Source of the DNA: PALSA-607 sp036501485
GTDB taxonomy: Bacteria > Actinomycetota > Actinomycetes > Acidothermales > Acidothermaceae
DNA length: 64,000 bases
Direction of reading: 5' to 3'
NCBI GenBank assembly: GCA_036501485.1
Contig: DASYAG010000122.1
Span: 20,753 to 84,752, forward strand
Shown: in pieces, positions 25,448 through 33,606 of the stretch
Position numbering within the stretch: the first letter of the stretch is position 1
Layout: the number at the start of each line of letters is the position of its first letter
Program-made: the position numbers and the translations under genes
The notes under the pieces: generated by a model
Database searches by the model: none
Told to the model about the DNA's origin: nothing
Seen by the model: only the letters and a program-made list of their open reading frames with translations

Positions 25448-26638
25448 ATGCACGTGGGGATGCTTGCGGCCACTGAGCCGCTCCAGTTCATTGCACACCT
25501 TCCGCATCAGCGGCCCGGTGGCTCGCTCGAGGTTGTCGTCGATGTCGACCGCCTCGAGATTGTCGAGACTCCGGACGTCGCCGTCGCCGTCGCCGTTGCC
25601 GAGGTGGCAGTGGCCGCAGTCGATGAGGCTGAGGACGTCGACGATGTCGAGGCCGAGGTCGCGAAACCCGTCGGTGACGACGATGAAGCCGAGTTGCCCG
25701 GGCAACGCGACGCCGTGGTGGGCTGGGCGCCGTCCGCGGACCCGGTCCGCACTTATCTCAAAGAGATTGGCCGCGTCCCGCTGCTGACGGCCGAACAAGA
25801 GGTCGATCTCGCAAAGCGCATCGAGGCAGGACTCTTCGCCGGTGAGAAACTCGTCAGCGGCGTCGCGATGTCGAGCCAGTTGCGGCGCGAGCTTGAACTC
25901 GTCGAGTGCGACGGCCGCATTGCAAAGCGCGGACTTATCGAAGCCAACCTTAGGCTCGTCGTCTCGATCGCAAAGCGGTACACCGGTCGGGGCATGTTGT
26001 TCCTGGATCTCATCCAGGAAGGAAATCTTGGCCTTATCCGCGCAGTCGAGAAGTTCGACTACACACGTGGTTACAAGTTTTCGACCTATGCGATCTGGTG
26101 GATTCGCCAAGCCATCACCCGCTCGATGGCTGATCAGGGGCGCACCATTCGGGTGCCGGCCCACATGATCGATGCGATCAACAAAATGATCCGTACGCAA
26201 CGCACGTTCGTGCAGCTCAACGGCCGCGAAGCAACGCCGATCGAACTCGCCACCGAACTTGATCTCACTGTCGAACGTGTGCGCGAGATTCAGGCCATCG
26301 CGCAGGAGCCGATCTCGTTTCAGTCACCGATCGGCGAGGACAGCGCGACGCTCGGCGACCTCATCGAAGACGTCGATGCGGTCGCACCAGCCGAGGCTGC
26401 GACGTACACGATGATGCTTCAGCAGTTGGCTGATGTACTTGCCACGTTGGGGGAGCGTGAGCAGCAGGTCATCACGATGCGCTACGGCCTCACCGACGGT
26501 TTCTCGCACACGCTCGAAGAAGTCGGCCAGCGGTTTGGTGTGACGCGCGAACGGATCCGGCAGATCGAGACGAAGACGCTCGCGAAACTACGTCAGCCGC
26601 CGTGCGCAACGCGGTTGCGCGACTTCCTCATCGATTAG
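25448..26638 (+). CDS. Principal-type sigma-70 factor (RpoD/HrdB/SigB family)
   Basis: A 396-aa sigma factor with regions 1.2 to 4. Region 1.2 begins PVRTYLKEIGRVPLLTAEQE; region 2 has GMLFLDLIQEGNLGLIRAVE and KFSTYAIWWIRQAITRSMAD; region 3 follows IRVPAHMIDAINKM. Region 4.2 is LEEVGQRFGVTRERIRQIET, with the -35-binding helix. The N-terminal 90 residues are a low-complexity acidic/Ala-Val stretch instead of a normal region 1.1, and the extreme C-terminus (PPCATRLRDFLID) departs from the usual HPSRSxxLRDYLD. That leaves open whether it is the housekeeping factor or a group 2 paralogue. Starts at 25448 and 25460 are both possible. Confidence 0.9.
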   Translation: MHVGMLAATEPLQFIAHLPHQRPGGSLEVVVDVDRLEIVETPDVAVAVAVAEVAVAAVDEAEDVDDVEAEVAKPVGDDDEAELPGQRDAVVGWAPSADPVRTYLKEIGRVPLLTAEQEVDLAKRIEAGLFAGEKLVSGVAMSSQLRRELELVECDGRIAKRGLIEANLRLVVSIAKRYTGRGMLFLDLIQEGNLGLIRAVEKFDYTRGYKFSTYAIWWIRQAITRSMADQGRTIRVPAHMIDAINKMIRTQRTFVQLNGREATPIELATELDLTVERVREIQAIAQEPISFQSPIGEDSATLGDLIEDVDAVAPAEAATYTMMLQQLADVLATLGEREQQVITMRYGLTDGFSHTLEEVGQRFGVTRERIRQIETKTLAKLRQPPCATRLRDFLID

Positions 26639-26644
26639 CAAACC

Positions 26645-26953
26645 TCAGGTCATCGACCCGTTCGCGTACGTGTGGTCGGCGTCGAGGTTGATCTCGTGGC
26701 TACCGAACCGGCTCGTCACCTTGCCGACCAGGTCGGAACCGACCGAACCGGCCTTCTCCTGCACGACACGGCGCGCACGATCACTGAGATGCAGTGCCTG
26801 GGCCTGCACCTTGTCGGCGGCCTGCTGAACCGCGGGGTTCTTCTTGACCGTCTGTGTGAGCCGCTTGATCTGCTCGTAGCGCTGCCGTCCGGCGCGTGCG
26901 CCAAGGACGTAACCCGCGGCAATGCCGATGACGAGAGTGGCCTTGTATCGCAT
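26645..26953 (-). CDS. Small YtxH-like membrane protein
   Basis: A 102-aa protein with one N-terminal membrane helix containing the glycine motif GIAAGYVLGARAGRQRYEQI, followed by a charged amphipathic helix region (about 28-85). This pattern, Gly-zipper helix then RAGRxRYEQI, is common in actinobacterial YtxH-type stress or envelope proteins of unknown function. It converges with the sigma gene, 6 bp between stops. Confidence 0.75.
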   Translation of the reverse strand: MRYKATLVIGIAAGYVLGARAGRQRYEQIKRLTQTVKKNPAVQQAADKVQAQALHLSDRARRVVQEKAGSVGSDLVGKVTSRFGSHEINLDADHTYANGSMT

Positions 26954-27162
26954 GCGCGCTCCTCGGATGTAGGACGTCTCTGAACCGGTCGGATCGCCTG
27001 ACAGGCGGTCGGGTCGGTGCCGATCTGGACTTTAACTACCCGCGACAACCGACGTTATCCTCAACGTTCCCTGCCGGTCGAGTACCGCCGCGAGGCCCTC
27101 AGGCGGTGCTGGCTGGTGCGATACCCTACGGAGGCACCAAAGGCCGGTCCGCCGGCCAGCAT

Positions 27163-27235
27163 TCCTGCGTAGCTCAATTGGCAGAGCAGCCGGCTGTTAA
27201 CCGGCAGGTTATAGGTTCGAGTCCTATCGCAGGAG
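27163..27235 (+). tRNA. tRNA-Asn (anticodon GTT)
   Basis: A 73-nt cloverleaf. The acceptor stem TCCTGCG pairs with CGCAGGA (27228-27234), followed by discriminator G. The D arm has AGCTCAATTGGCAGAGC. The anticodon stem GCCGG/CCGGC encloses CTGTTAA with GTT at 27196-27198, and the T arm is AGGTTCGAGTCCT. The 3' CCA is not encoded (CAA follows). The strand and structure are unambiguous. Confidence 0.97.
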
Positions 27236-27247
27236 CAAATCCGCAGG

Positions 27248-27523
27248 TCAGGCCCCATCCGGCCGACCGACCAAGGGCGTTTCGCCCGACCGCACACGCC
27301 TCTCAGCGCCGACATCGCAGACGTAGCAAGTGGCACCCATCGAAGCCGCCGCGATCGTTGGCGCGTGGTTCGCATCCTTCCTCGGAATGCGCAAGCTGAC
27401 GCAGGCACCGATCGCGCCGACTGCCAATGCGACCATGTGCTCTCTGCCGGCAAGATCGGGATGAAGTGCGAACGCGCCAACCACGGCGGCAATCAGCAGC
27501 CCACCCAACCGCGGGCAGCGCAT
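27248..27523 (-). CDS. Possible small membrane protein downstream of tRNA-Asn
   Basis: A 91-aa frame with two hydrophobic stretches (LGGLLIAAVVGAFAL and MVALAVGAIGACVSL) and a polar tail. The frame stays open upstream to about 27620 and encodes another hydrophobic segment (GLAIYIAIAM), so the real start could be earlier on a non-ATG codon. I recognise no family. It is listed because the hydrophobicity pattern is coherent, but it could be chance. The rest of 27524-27743 holds no convincing gene. Confidence 0.35.
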   Translation of the reverse strand: MRCPRLGGLLIAAVVGAFALHPDLAGREHMVALAVGAIGACVSLRIPRKDANHAPTIAAASMGATCYVCDVGAERRVRSGETPLVGRPDGA

Positions 27524-27743
27524 CGCTATGGCGATGTAGATCGCCAGACCACACGTCGCAGCAGATGGGCCAGTATCAACCGCACGCGCTGAATGCGGAC
27601 TGGCAAGGATCGACTCCCCTTAACGAATTCTTCATGTAATCCGGGGAACATGCAGGCGACTGTCATGTGCGACGCGGCCGCAGGCTCGGTGGGCTCAGCG
27701 CGTGCGCAGGGCCTGTGAACGTGCCGGAGTCGAGGTGGTCGAC

Positions 27744-27845
27744 ATGAAGGCGCTCGGCTACGTGGCGGCGGGTGCGGTGGCGTTGTTCGGATTGCTTGAG
27801 GCGAGCCTCGCTGTCACGGCCATACTGACGATGCGGGTCTACTGA
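27744..27845 (+). CDS. 33-aa single-helix membrane peptide
   Basis: A short frame, MKALGYVAAGAVALFGLLEA continuing to a stop at 27843-27845, that is almost entirely one membrane helix. An in-frame GTG at 27735 could add three residues. It lies 8 bp before the next membrane-protein gene on the same strand, which has its own ribosome binding site, so the two may be coexpressed. No family is recognised. Confidence 0.4.
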   Translation: MKALGYVAAGAVALFGLLEASLAVTAILTMRVY

Positions 27846-27853
27846 GGGGCGAG

Positions 27854-28345
27854 ATGGCTGCCCACTTTCGGATGTCGCGACGCCGAGGCTCCGCCGCCAC
27901 GCCGCTCGTTGTCACATCCTTGTTGCTCGCCGCGGCGCTTCTGGTTGGCGTTGGCCAGATCAAGAATGCATCCATCGAGCGTGGCTATCGGCACACTCAA
28001 TATGCCGCCGCATCTGTGGTCAGTGTGGGTGCCAACCGGATCGCGAAAGTTCGATACCTGTGGGGAGGCGCGCCGCGAACCGGCCAGCTCGACGTCACTG
28101 CTACTTCGGGCGTCGACCGCGGCGACCATCTCGCGTTGCGAGTCTCCGATGGCGGGCATCGTTTGCAGCTCGAGACGCCGTTCTACGGCGCGGTTTATCC
28201 GTGGACTGCCGTCACCTTGATGCTCATAGCGCTGTTCGTCGCGATATCGTCGCGGCGATCGCCGGCAGGGCTCAGTCGGCATAAGCCATGGCTGCCTGCG
28301 GAACTTAGGCGTCCGCGCCGGCGCCATCGGGTCGGTCACGCGTGA
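27854..28345 (+). CDS. Two-helix membrane protein, unknown function
   Basis: A 163-aa protein with a basic N-terminus (RMSRRRG), a first membrane helix (about 17-34), a roughly 80-residue extracytoplasmic beta-type segment, and a second helix (about 116-133) followed by a basic Pro/Arg tail. The layout recalls DUF3592-like or mycobacterial two-helix envelope proteins. A gaggggcgag ribosome binding site precedes the ATG at 27854. It converges with the LCP gene, so the role is probably in the envelope; that is only a guess from location. Confidence 0.6.
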   Translation: MAAHFRMSRRRGSAATPLVVTSLLLAAALLVGVGQIKNASIERGYRHTQYAAASVVSVGANRIAKVRYLWGGAPRTGQLDVTATSGVDRGDHLALRVSDGGHRLQLETPFYGAVYPWTAVTLMLIALFVAISSRRSPAGLSRHKPWLPAELRRPRRRHRVGHA

Positions 28346-28399
28346 CCAGCTTCGCTCCGCTGCGCGTTGAACCTTTCGCTAACGCATTTCGGCAACGCA

Positions 28400-29896
28400 C
28401 TACGGCGCGCACGTAAGGTCGGGTGCTGCAATCGCCGTGGTCGTTGCTGGAGCCGCGGCGGTGCTGATGGCGGTGAAGTCGGTGCCTAGGGTCAGCACTA
28501 CGCCAGCCGTTGTTGACGAGACGAGCGCTGCTTGCGGCACGTGGGTTTGTAGCAATTGGGCAGCTGCGAGATCGGCGTCGTCGTAACGGATTGTCGTGAC
28601 CGGGGTGCTTGTCGCGTCGCCGACCGTGCCGACGTGAAAACCGAGTACCTGCAACGCAACCGCTGTCGTGCGCGCGAGCCCTGATCGCCCAGTGCCGTTT
28701 TCGACGTTAATAAGAACATCGGGCGGGGACGCCGGGGGCGCTGATGCTGAGGCCGACGCTGACGTTGAGCTGTCATTCTCGAAAGTCGCGAAAAGTGCGG
28801 CCATCGCGGAGGGGTCGAGCTCGACGTTGTCTTGGGGTTGATTGCCGTAAACACTGCTTGTTGCCGAGTAGTTCGAATTCAGGATCGGTGCTGTGAGAAA
28901 GCTGACGTGGCTGGCGTCGAGGTGGCTGAACCGGGACGCAAGTTTGCGCATGTCACCTAACGAAAGGCCGGAGTCGACTGTCAGCGATTTCGTCGCCTGA
29001 TTGAGGAATTCGGTGAGCTTCAACGGATTAACCAGAGTGCCGGCTGAGAGAACCTTCTGCAGCATCACCGACAGGAAGTACTCCTGGTCCTTGATCCGCT
29101 CGAGGTCCTGGTTCGGGAAGGATTCGCGGTCGCGCACCAGAGCCAGTGCTTGGACGCCGTTGATGTGATGCTCACCAGCCGTGAGAAAGTCTCCAGAGTT
29201 GGTGTCGTGACGAGTGGTCGCGACGCAAACGTCGATACCGCCCAGGGCGTTGACCATTCCCTGGAAGCCAGGAAAGTTCACTGAGGCGAAATGGTCGATG
29301 TGCAGGCCAGTCAGCTGTTCCATGGTGGCCACAAGCAGGGGTGCGCCGCCAATCGAGAACGCGGCATTAAGTTTGGCGTAGACCGCCGCGTGCGACACGT
29401 TCTTGGCGTCAATGTAGGCGGGTAGCTGAACCCACGAATCACGTGGGAACGACACGACCGTCGCCTTGGCCGTCCCGGCCGGGATATGCACCAGCATCAC
29501 GACGTCCGACCGTTGGCCTGTGACGAACGCCGAGCTGCCCGGAGCGACGTTGTACGCCTGGCCGCCGGCGAAGTCGCGGCTATCCGAGCCCATCAGCAAG
29601 AAGTTCTCCGAACCGGGCACAGGTGTTGGCGCGGCAGTAGGAGTAGCCGTCGACGATGCTGTGGCGGCGCTGGTGCCGACGTTGGCTGAGGGTGACGGCG
29701 TCGCAGCGAAACGGATGTTGACGCGATGAATCTGATGGAAGAGCAGCGAGCCGGTAACAACGACGCCCACGATCACCACGACGCAAAGCACTGCGACAAT
29801 GGAAAGTGCTTGCCGCCACCGAAGCCGACGCCACCATCGACCCGCAGCACTCGCTACGGACCCGGTTGATGGAGGCCCGGCAGGTGGAACCGTCAT
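28400..29896 (-). CDS. LytR-CpsA-Psr (LCP) family glycopolymer transferase with LytR_C domain
   Basis: Membrane phosphotransferase that links polyprenyl-phosphate glycopolymers (such as arabinogalactan or teichoic-type chains) to peptidoglycan. From the ATG at 29896 (ggagga 10 nt upstream) the protein has about 498 aa: a short cytoplasmic part, one membrane helix, a Ser/Thr/Pro-rich linker, and the LCP domain. The LCP domain shows NFLLMGSDSRD, SDVVMLVHIPAG, SFPRDSWVQLP, KLNAAFSIGG, GGIDVCV and ALALVRDRESFPNQDLERI with the catalytic Arg/Asp residues. A LytR_C-type domain follows (about 395-470, DVLINVENGTGRSGLA). A longer in-frame start (30037) adds unrelated Arg-rich sequence and is rejected. 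Confidence 0.9.
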   Translation of the reverse strand: MTVPPAGPPSTGSVASAAGRWWRRLRWRQALSIVAVLCVVVIVGVVVTGSLLFHQIHRVNIRFAATPSPSANVGTSAATASSTATPTAAPTPVPGSENFLLMGSDSRDFAGGQAYNVAPGSSAFVTGQRSDVVMLVHIPAGTAKATVVSFPRDSWVQLPAYIDAKNVSHAAVYAKLNAAFSIGGAPLLVATMEQLTGLHIDHFASVNFPGFQGMVNALGGIDVCVATTRHDTNSGDFLTAGEHHINGVQALALVRDRESFPNQDLERIKDQEYFLSVMLQKVLSAGTLVNPLKLTEFLNQATKSLTVDSGLSLGDMRKLASRFSHLDASHVSFLTAPILNSNYSATSSVYGNQPQDNVELDPSAMAALFATFENDSSTSASASASAPPASPPDVLINVENGTGRSGLARTTAVALQVLGFHVGTVGDATSTPVTTIRYDDADLAAAQLLQTHVPQAALVSSTTAGVVLTLGTDFTAISTAAAPATTTAIAAPDLTCAP

Positions 29897-30284
29897 CGAA
29901 GCTACGTCCTCCAAACCACTCTTTGTAGGCGCGGCCCATTGCTTCGGTCTGGAGGAGTCTCGCAGGCAGACCTTACGTAGGGCTGTCGGTGCGCGAGGAC
30001 GTCGATGCCGTCGTACCAAAGGATGCGGTCGTGCCAATGTATGGATAGACAGGATCGCCTAACTGCATGGAGATACTAGTGACGCCGTCGCCTGAGGTCG
30101 CCTACGGGTTGGTATTCGCTGCGTTGCGTCAAGGCCGTGGCTGGGAAGTATCAAGTGATGTAAATCAGCGCCTCACACAGACGTGACGGACTTGAGGCCC
30201 CGCGATTTAGCACCCCAAGTAGCTGACGATTTCATGACAGAGAAACAGGTCCCGGTACGTGTAACGCTATCCGTGTGAGTCGCG
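29897..30284. other. Intergenic gap between divergent LCP and deacetylase-like genes
   Basis: About 390 bp without a convincing gene. A 39-codon plus-strand frame (30067-30186, starting MEILVTPSPEVAYG) has no ribosome binding site or recognisable family and is not called. The gap presumably holds divergent promoters; apart from the -10 box at 30285 I see no clear operator. Confidence 0.5.
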
Positions 30285-30290
30285 TAGGTT
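30285..30290 (+). promoter_or_regulatory. Candidate leaderless -10 box for the deacetylase-like gene
   Basis: TAGGTT (30285-30290) is followed after 6 nt by the ATG at 30297, and there is no ribosome binding site between them. Confidence 0.4.
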
Positions 30291-30296
30291 CGACGC

Positions 30297-31259
30297 ATGG
30301 ACGGCGACGAGCTCCGAAGGGGGGACCCGCGGAGCATCGACCGGCGTACCGTCCTCAGGGCTGGCGTTGCGGCCGCAGTTGCCGGCATAGCGGGCGGCAG
30401 TCTGGTCAGTTGTACGGCGAGTGCTAAGCGGGCCACTCGCGCGACCGCGGATCCCAACGCTGCCGACGCCTCGGCTATCGCGGTACCGACCGCCGCGGCC
30501 ACCAGTGCGACGGGTCGTGCTGTGCCGAGCGCGCCGCCGTCAACGCCGGGCGCGGCGCAGTTAGCCTCGCCGTCAACGCCACAGTTGGCTTCGTTGGCAC
30601 CGAGTCAGTCTGCGTCAACGCAGGCGGCGGCTTCTGAGGTCCGACCTGGCGCTCCCGCCGTGGAGATCACTCACGGGCCAATAACTGCGCACGGCGTAGC
30701 TCTGACGTTCCATGGCGCGGGCGATGTGACGCTCGCGACCCGGCTGCTGGCGGAACTCGAGACGGCAGGCGCGCGCGCGACCATTTTGGCCGTCGGGCAG
30801 TGGCTCGATCAGGAGCCGGCGATGGCGAAGCGAATCCTTGCCGGCGGTCATGAACTGGGCAACCACACCTACCGTCATCTGACCATGCCCCCATTGTCGG
30901 AGGCGGTCGATGAGTCGGAGATCACTCGCTGCGCAGATGTTCTGCGCCGGTTGACGGGTTCAGCGGGCCGTTGGTTTCGGCCGTCGGGCACAGTGCACGC
31001 AACTGCGGCAATTCTCGAGGCGGCAGGTCGTGCCGGGTATGCGACGAGTTTGTCCTATGACGTCGACCCTTCGGACTACGCCGATCCTGGATCGACGGCG
31101 GTTACCACGCGAGTGTTAACGGCCACGCGGCCTGGTTCAATCGTGTCGCTGCATTTGGGTCACCTCGGTACCGTGCAGGCGATGCCCGCGATACTTGACG
31201 GCCTTCGCTCACGTGGTTTGGCTGCGGTGACGATGTCGGACTTGATGGTTGAGAGTTGA
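30297..31259 (+). CDS. Tat-exported lipoprotein with NodB-like deacetylase fold, altered active site
   Basis: A 320-aa protein. A twin-arginine signal (DRRTVLRAGVAAAVAG, Arg16-Arg17) ends in a lipobox SLVSC (Cys39), so it is probably an exported lipoprotein. A long Ala/Ser/Pro linker (40-120) leads to a NodB-type polysaccharide deacetylase domain (about 121-320). The metal-binding His pair is present (NHTYRH), but the motif that normally reads TFDDGP is TFHGAGD (137-143), so the catalytic Asp pair is not conserved, and RPPxG reads RPSGT. Related actinobacterial proteins share the TFHGxGD form, so this is a subgroup rather than a decayed gene. Activity is uncertain. It overlaps or abuts the YVTN lipoprotein gene. 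Confidence 0.8.
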   Translation: MDGDELRRGDPRSIDRRTVLRAGVAAAVAGIAGGSLVSCTASAKRATRATADPNAADASAIAVPTAAATSATGRAVPSAPPSTPGAAQLASPSTPQLASLAPSQSASTQAAASEVRPGAPAVEITHGPITAHGVALTFHGAGDVTLATRLLAELETAGARATILAVGQWLDQEPAMAKRILAGGHELGNHTYRHLTMPPLSEAVDESEITRCADVLRRLTGSAGRWFRPSGTVHATAAILEAAGRAGYATSLSYDVDPSDYADPGSTAVTTRVLTATRPGSIVSLHLGHLGTVQAMPAILDGLRSRGLAAVTMSDLMVES

Positions 31260-31272
31260 TGTGCTCGGCGAG

Positions 31273-32598
31273 ATGCGGATGAGGTCTCACGGATCCAGAG
31301 CAGTTGCTGCGCTGTGCGTTATCGCGGCGCTCGGATTGTCCGGCTGCACGGCGCGCGACCACGACGGCTTCGCTCCTCGCATCGGTGCGGGACCCATAGC
31401 AGCGCACACGACCGCAGGCGTCCCGGACGCTGCATCCTCGAGCATGACGCCTGAGGGCGCCACCTCCCCAGCGGCCGATCCGGTAGCCTCCGGCACGCGC
31501 ACAGACACAATGCCCGAATCAAGTCCGCTGGTAATATCGACGTCTACCTCGCCCATGCCGGCCGTCGCAAATCCATTGCCGGGGATGCCCGTGGCGGACG
31601 ACGCCGCGAACATTTACAACCATGACGGCGCCAACATGCTCAGCCCGGTGGTCGCTGGGTTCCCGAACCTCGTCTACGTGCCGAACAGCAATAGCAACAC
31701 CGTCGACGTCATCAACCCGGTGACGGGCGCGATCGTCGAGCATTTCGCGGTGCCGACGCAGCCGCAGCACGTGGTTCCGTCGTACAACTTGAAGACACTA
31801 TGGGTGAACAGCGACGTCGGTAACGCGCTGACACCGATCAATCCCGCCACTGGGCTGCCAGGCAAACCGATCGCGGTCGCTGACCCGTACAACCTCTACT
31901 TCACGCCCGACGGTAAATATGCGCTCGTGATGGCCGAGCGGTTGCACCGCATCGACTGGCTCGACCCGACAACGATGGTGTTGATTCACACCACCCCTGT
32001 TCCGTGTTCCGGGGTTAACCACGCCGACTTCTCCGCAGACGGCCGTTACTTCATCGTCAGCTGCGAGTTCGACGGTCGGGTGTTGAAGATCGACACGCTG
32101 ACCAAGCAGATAGTCGGTGTCATGCGTTTGACGCCAGATGCGATGCCGCAAGACGTGAAGGTTTCACCTGACGGGAAAGTGTTCTACATCGCCGACATGC
32201 AAAGCAACGGCGTGTGGGAGATCGACGGCGACACGTTCAAGAAGATCGGCTTCTTGCCGACCGGAAAGGGCGCCCACGGCCTTTACATCAGTCGGGACGC
32301 ATCCGTGATGTACGTCACCAACCGCGGCGAGGGGTCAATCTCACTTGTCGACCTGGCAACTCGAACGGTCGAGACCACGTGGAAGATTCCTGGTGGCGGG
32401 TCGCCCGACATGGGTGGCCTTTCGGTCGATGGCATGCAGTTGTGGGTGTCAGGTCGATACAACGGGGTGGTCTACGAGATAAGTACGGTGGACGGCCACT
32501 TGATCAAGGAGATCAGCGTTGGTAGCGGACCACACGGACTTTGCGTGTACCCCCAACCAGGCCGGTATTCGTTGGGTCACACTGGCGTTTTCCGCTAG
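31273..32598 (+). CDS. YVTN-type beta-propeller lipoprotein
   Basis: A roughly 441-aa exported lipoprotein: signal peptide ending in LGLSGC, a Ser/Thr/Pro-rich spacer (about 25-105), and then repeated propeller blades. Blades show the YVTN-like cores VYVPNSNSNTVDVINP, LWVNSDVGNALTPINP, FYIADMQSNGVWEID, MYVTNRGEGSISLVDL and LWVSGRYNGVVYEIS, consistent with a seven-bladed propeller. Such proteins are often binding or surface proteins or parts of quinoprotein-like systems; no cofactor site is seen. GTG 31261 is an alternative start. It follows the deacetylase-like gene closely and precedes a membrane protein gene by 23 bp. Confidence 0.8.
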   Translation: MRMRSHGSRAVAALCVIAALGLSGCTARDHDGFAPRIGAGPIAAHTTAGVPDAASSSMTPEGATSPAADPVASGTRTDTMPESSPLVISTSTSPMPAVANPLPGMPVADDAANIYNHDGANMLSPVVAGFPNLVYVPNSNSNTVDVINPVTGAIVEHFAVPTQPQHVVPSYNLKTLWVNSDVGNALTPINPATGLPGKPIAVADPYNLYFTPDGKYALVMAERLHRIDWLDPTTMVLIHTTPVPCSGVNHADFSADGRYFIVSCEFDGRVLKIDTLTKQIVGVMRLTPDAMPQDVKVSPDGKVFYIADMQSNGVWEIDGDTFKKIGFLPTGKGAHGLYISRDASVMYVTNRGEGSISLVDLATRTVETTWKIPGGGSPDMGGLSVDGMQLWVSGRYNGVVYEISTVDGHLIKEISVGSGPHGLCVYPQPGRYSLGHTGVFR

Positions 32599-32621
32599 CC
32601 CGCCTCGGAATTGCTGCAGCG

Positions 32622-33602
32622 ATGACTCGGCGGGGCCTGCAGATAACCCTCGGCGTCTTGTGGCTGGTCGATGCCAGTCTGCAGTTCCAGCCCGCCATGT
32701 TCGGTGGGCGGTTGGTGACCGAGGTACTTAGCCCTGCGGGCGACGGCCAAGCATCATTCGTCTCGAGGCCGGTCGAGCACGTCGCGCATCTGGTCAGCGG
32801 GCACCCGGCTTTATTCAATGCCGCGTTTGCTTCCGTGCAACTCGCGATCGGAGTTGGTCTGCTACTGCGCCGCCCCGTGGTCCTTGCGCTCTTCGCTTCA
32901 ATCGTCTGGGCACTTGCAGTGTGGTACTTGGGCGAAGGGCTCGGCGGCTTGACTGGGCCGAACGCCGCGTTACTGACGGGCGCACCGGGTGCCGCCCTGT
33001 TGTACGCGGCGTTGGCAGCAGGTGCGTGGCCTCGTGCGGCGTCGGACCACCCCGAACCGCCACCCGCGGCCTGGCTGGCATTCGTGTGGGCTGCCTACTG
33101 GGTCGGTGGGGCGATCTTGCAGCTGTGGCATGGGCCGCGTACTGGGCCGGACTTGGCTGCCACCATTGGGGAGAGTGCCAACGGCGCCCCCGGCTGGCTC
33201 AGTCGTTTCGACTTCACCATCGCGCGAAACGCCGGGCATGTCGGTGCCGCGGTTCTCGACGGTTTCGTTGCGCTGCAAGTACTGACCGGGCTCGCCGTCT
33301 TCGCGCCCGCGCAGTTCCGCAAAAGTGCCGCAGCTGTCGGGACGTTGATCAGCTGCGGGTTCTGGATCATCGGCGGCGGATTCAGCCAACTGTTAAGCGG
33401 CCACGCCACCGACCCGGGCACGGCACCTCTGGTCATCGTCCTTGCCCTTGCGATTTCCACGCGACACGCAGCGAAAACGGGAACTCCCATCGGAGCCGGT
33501 CGACCCCCTCAGCGAGTACTCAGTAACCGGCCTTCGCGCCTAAGACCTGGGCCGTTGTATCGTCCGCGGAGAATCTCACGCACAGTTCGACGCACGAGGT
33601 AG
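32622..33602 (+). CDS. Polytopic membrane protein, actinobacterial family of unknown function
   Basis: A 326-aa protein with about seven to eight membrane helices, opening RRGLQITLGVLWLVDASLQF and QPAMFGGRLVTEVLSPAGDG. Very similar actinobacterial proteins keep the sequence LGEGLGGL followed by LTGAPGAALLYAALA, both present here. Function unknown. The frame opens at 32541 inside the previous gene; the ATG at 32622 gives the family-like start. It ends with a basic Arg/Pro tail, 4 bp before the peroxidase gene, so it could be transcribed into the encapsulin operon. Confidence 0.75.
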   Translation: MTRRGLQITLGVLWLVDASLQFQPAMFGGRLVTEVLSPAGDGQASFVSRPVEHVAHLVSGHPALFNAAFASVQLAIGVGLLLRRPVVLALFASIVWALAVWYLGEGLGGLTGPNAALLTGAPGAALLYAALAAGAWPRAASDHPEPPPAAWLAFVWAAYWVGGAILQLWHGPRTGPDLAATIGESANGAPGWLSRFDFTIARNAGHVGAAVLDGFVALQVLTGLAVFAPAQFRKSAAAVGTLISCGFWIIGGGFSQLLSGHATDPGTAPLVIVLALAISTRHAAKTGTPIGAGRPPQRVLSNRPSRLRPGPLYRPRRISRTVRRTR

Positions 33603-33606
33603 GTCC

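Noticed and set aside
27061..27492. 143-codon minus-strand frame spanning tRNA-Asn
   Set aside because: It crosses the tRNA gene in antisense and has no protein-like composition.
30067..30186. 39-codon plus-strand frame in the LCP/deacetylase gap
   Set aside because: No ribosome binding site, no clear promoter spacing, no membrane or domain signature; it may be chance.
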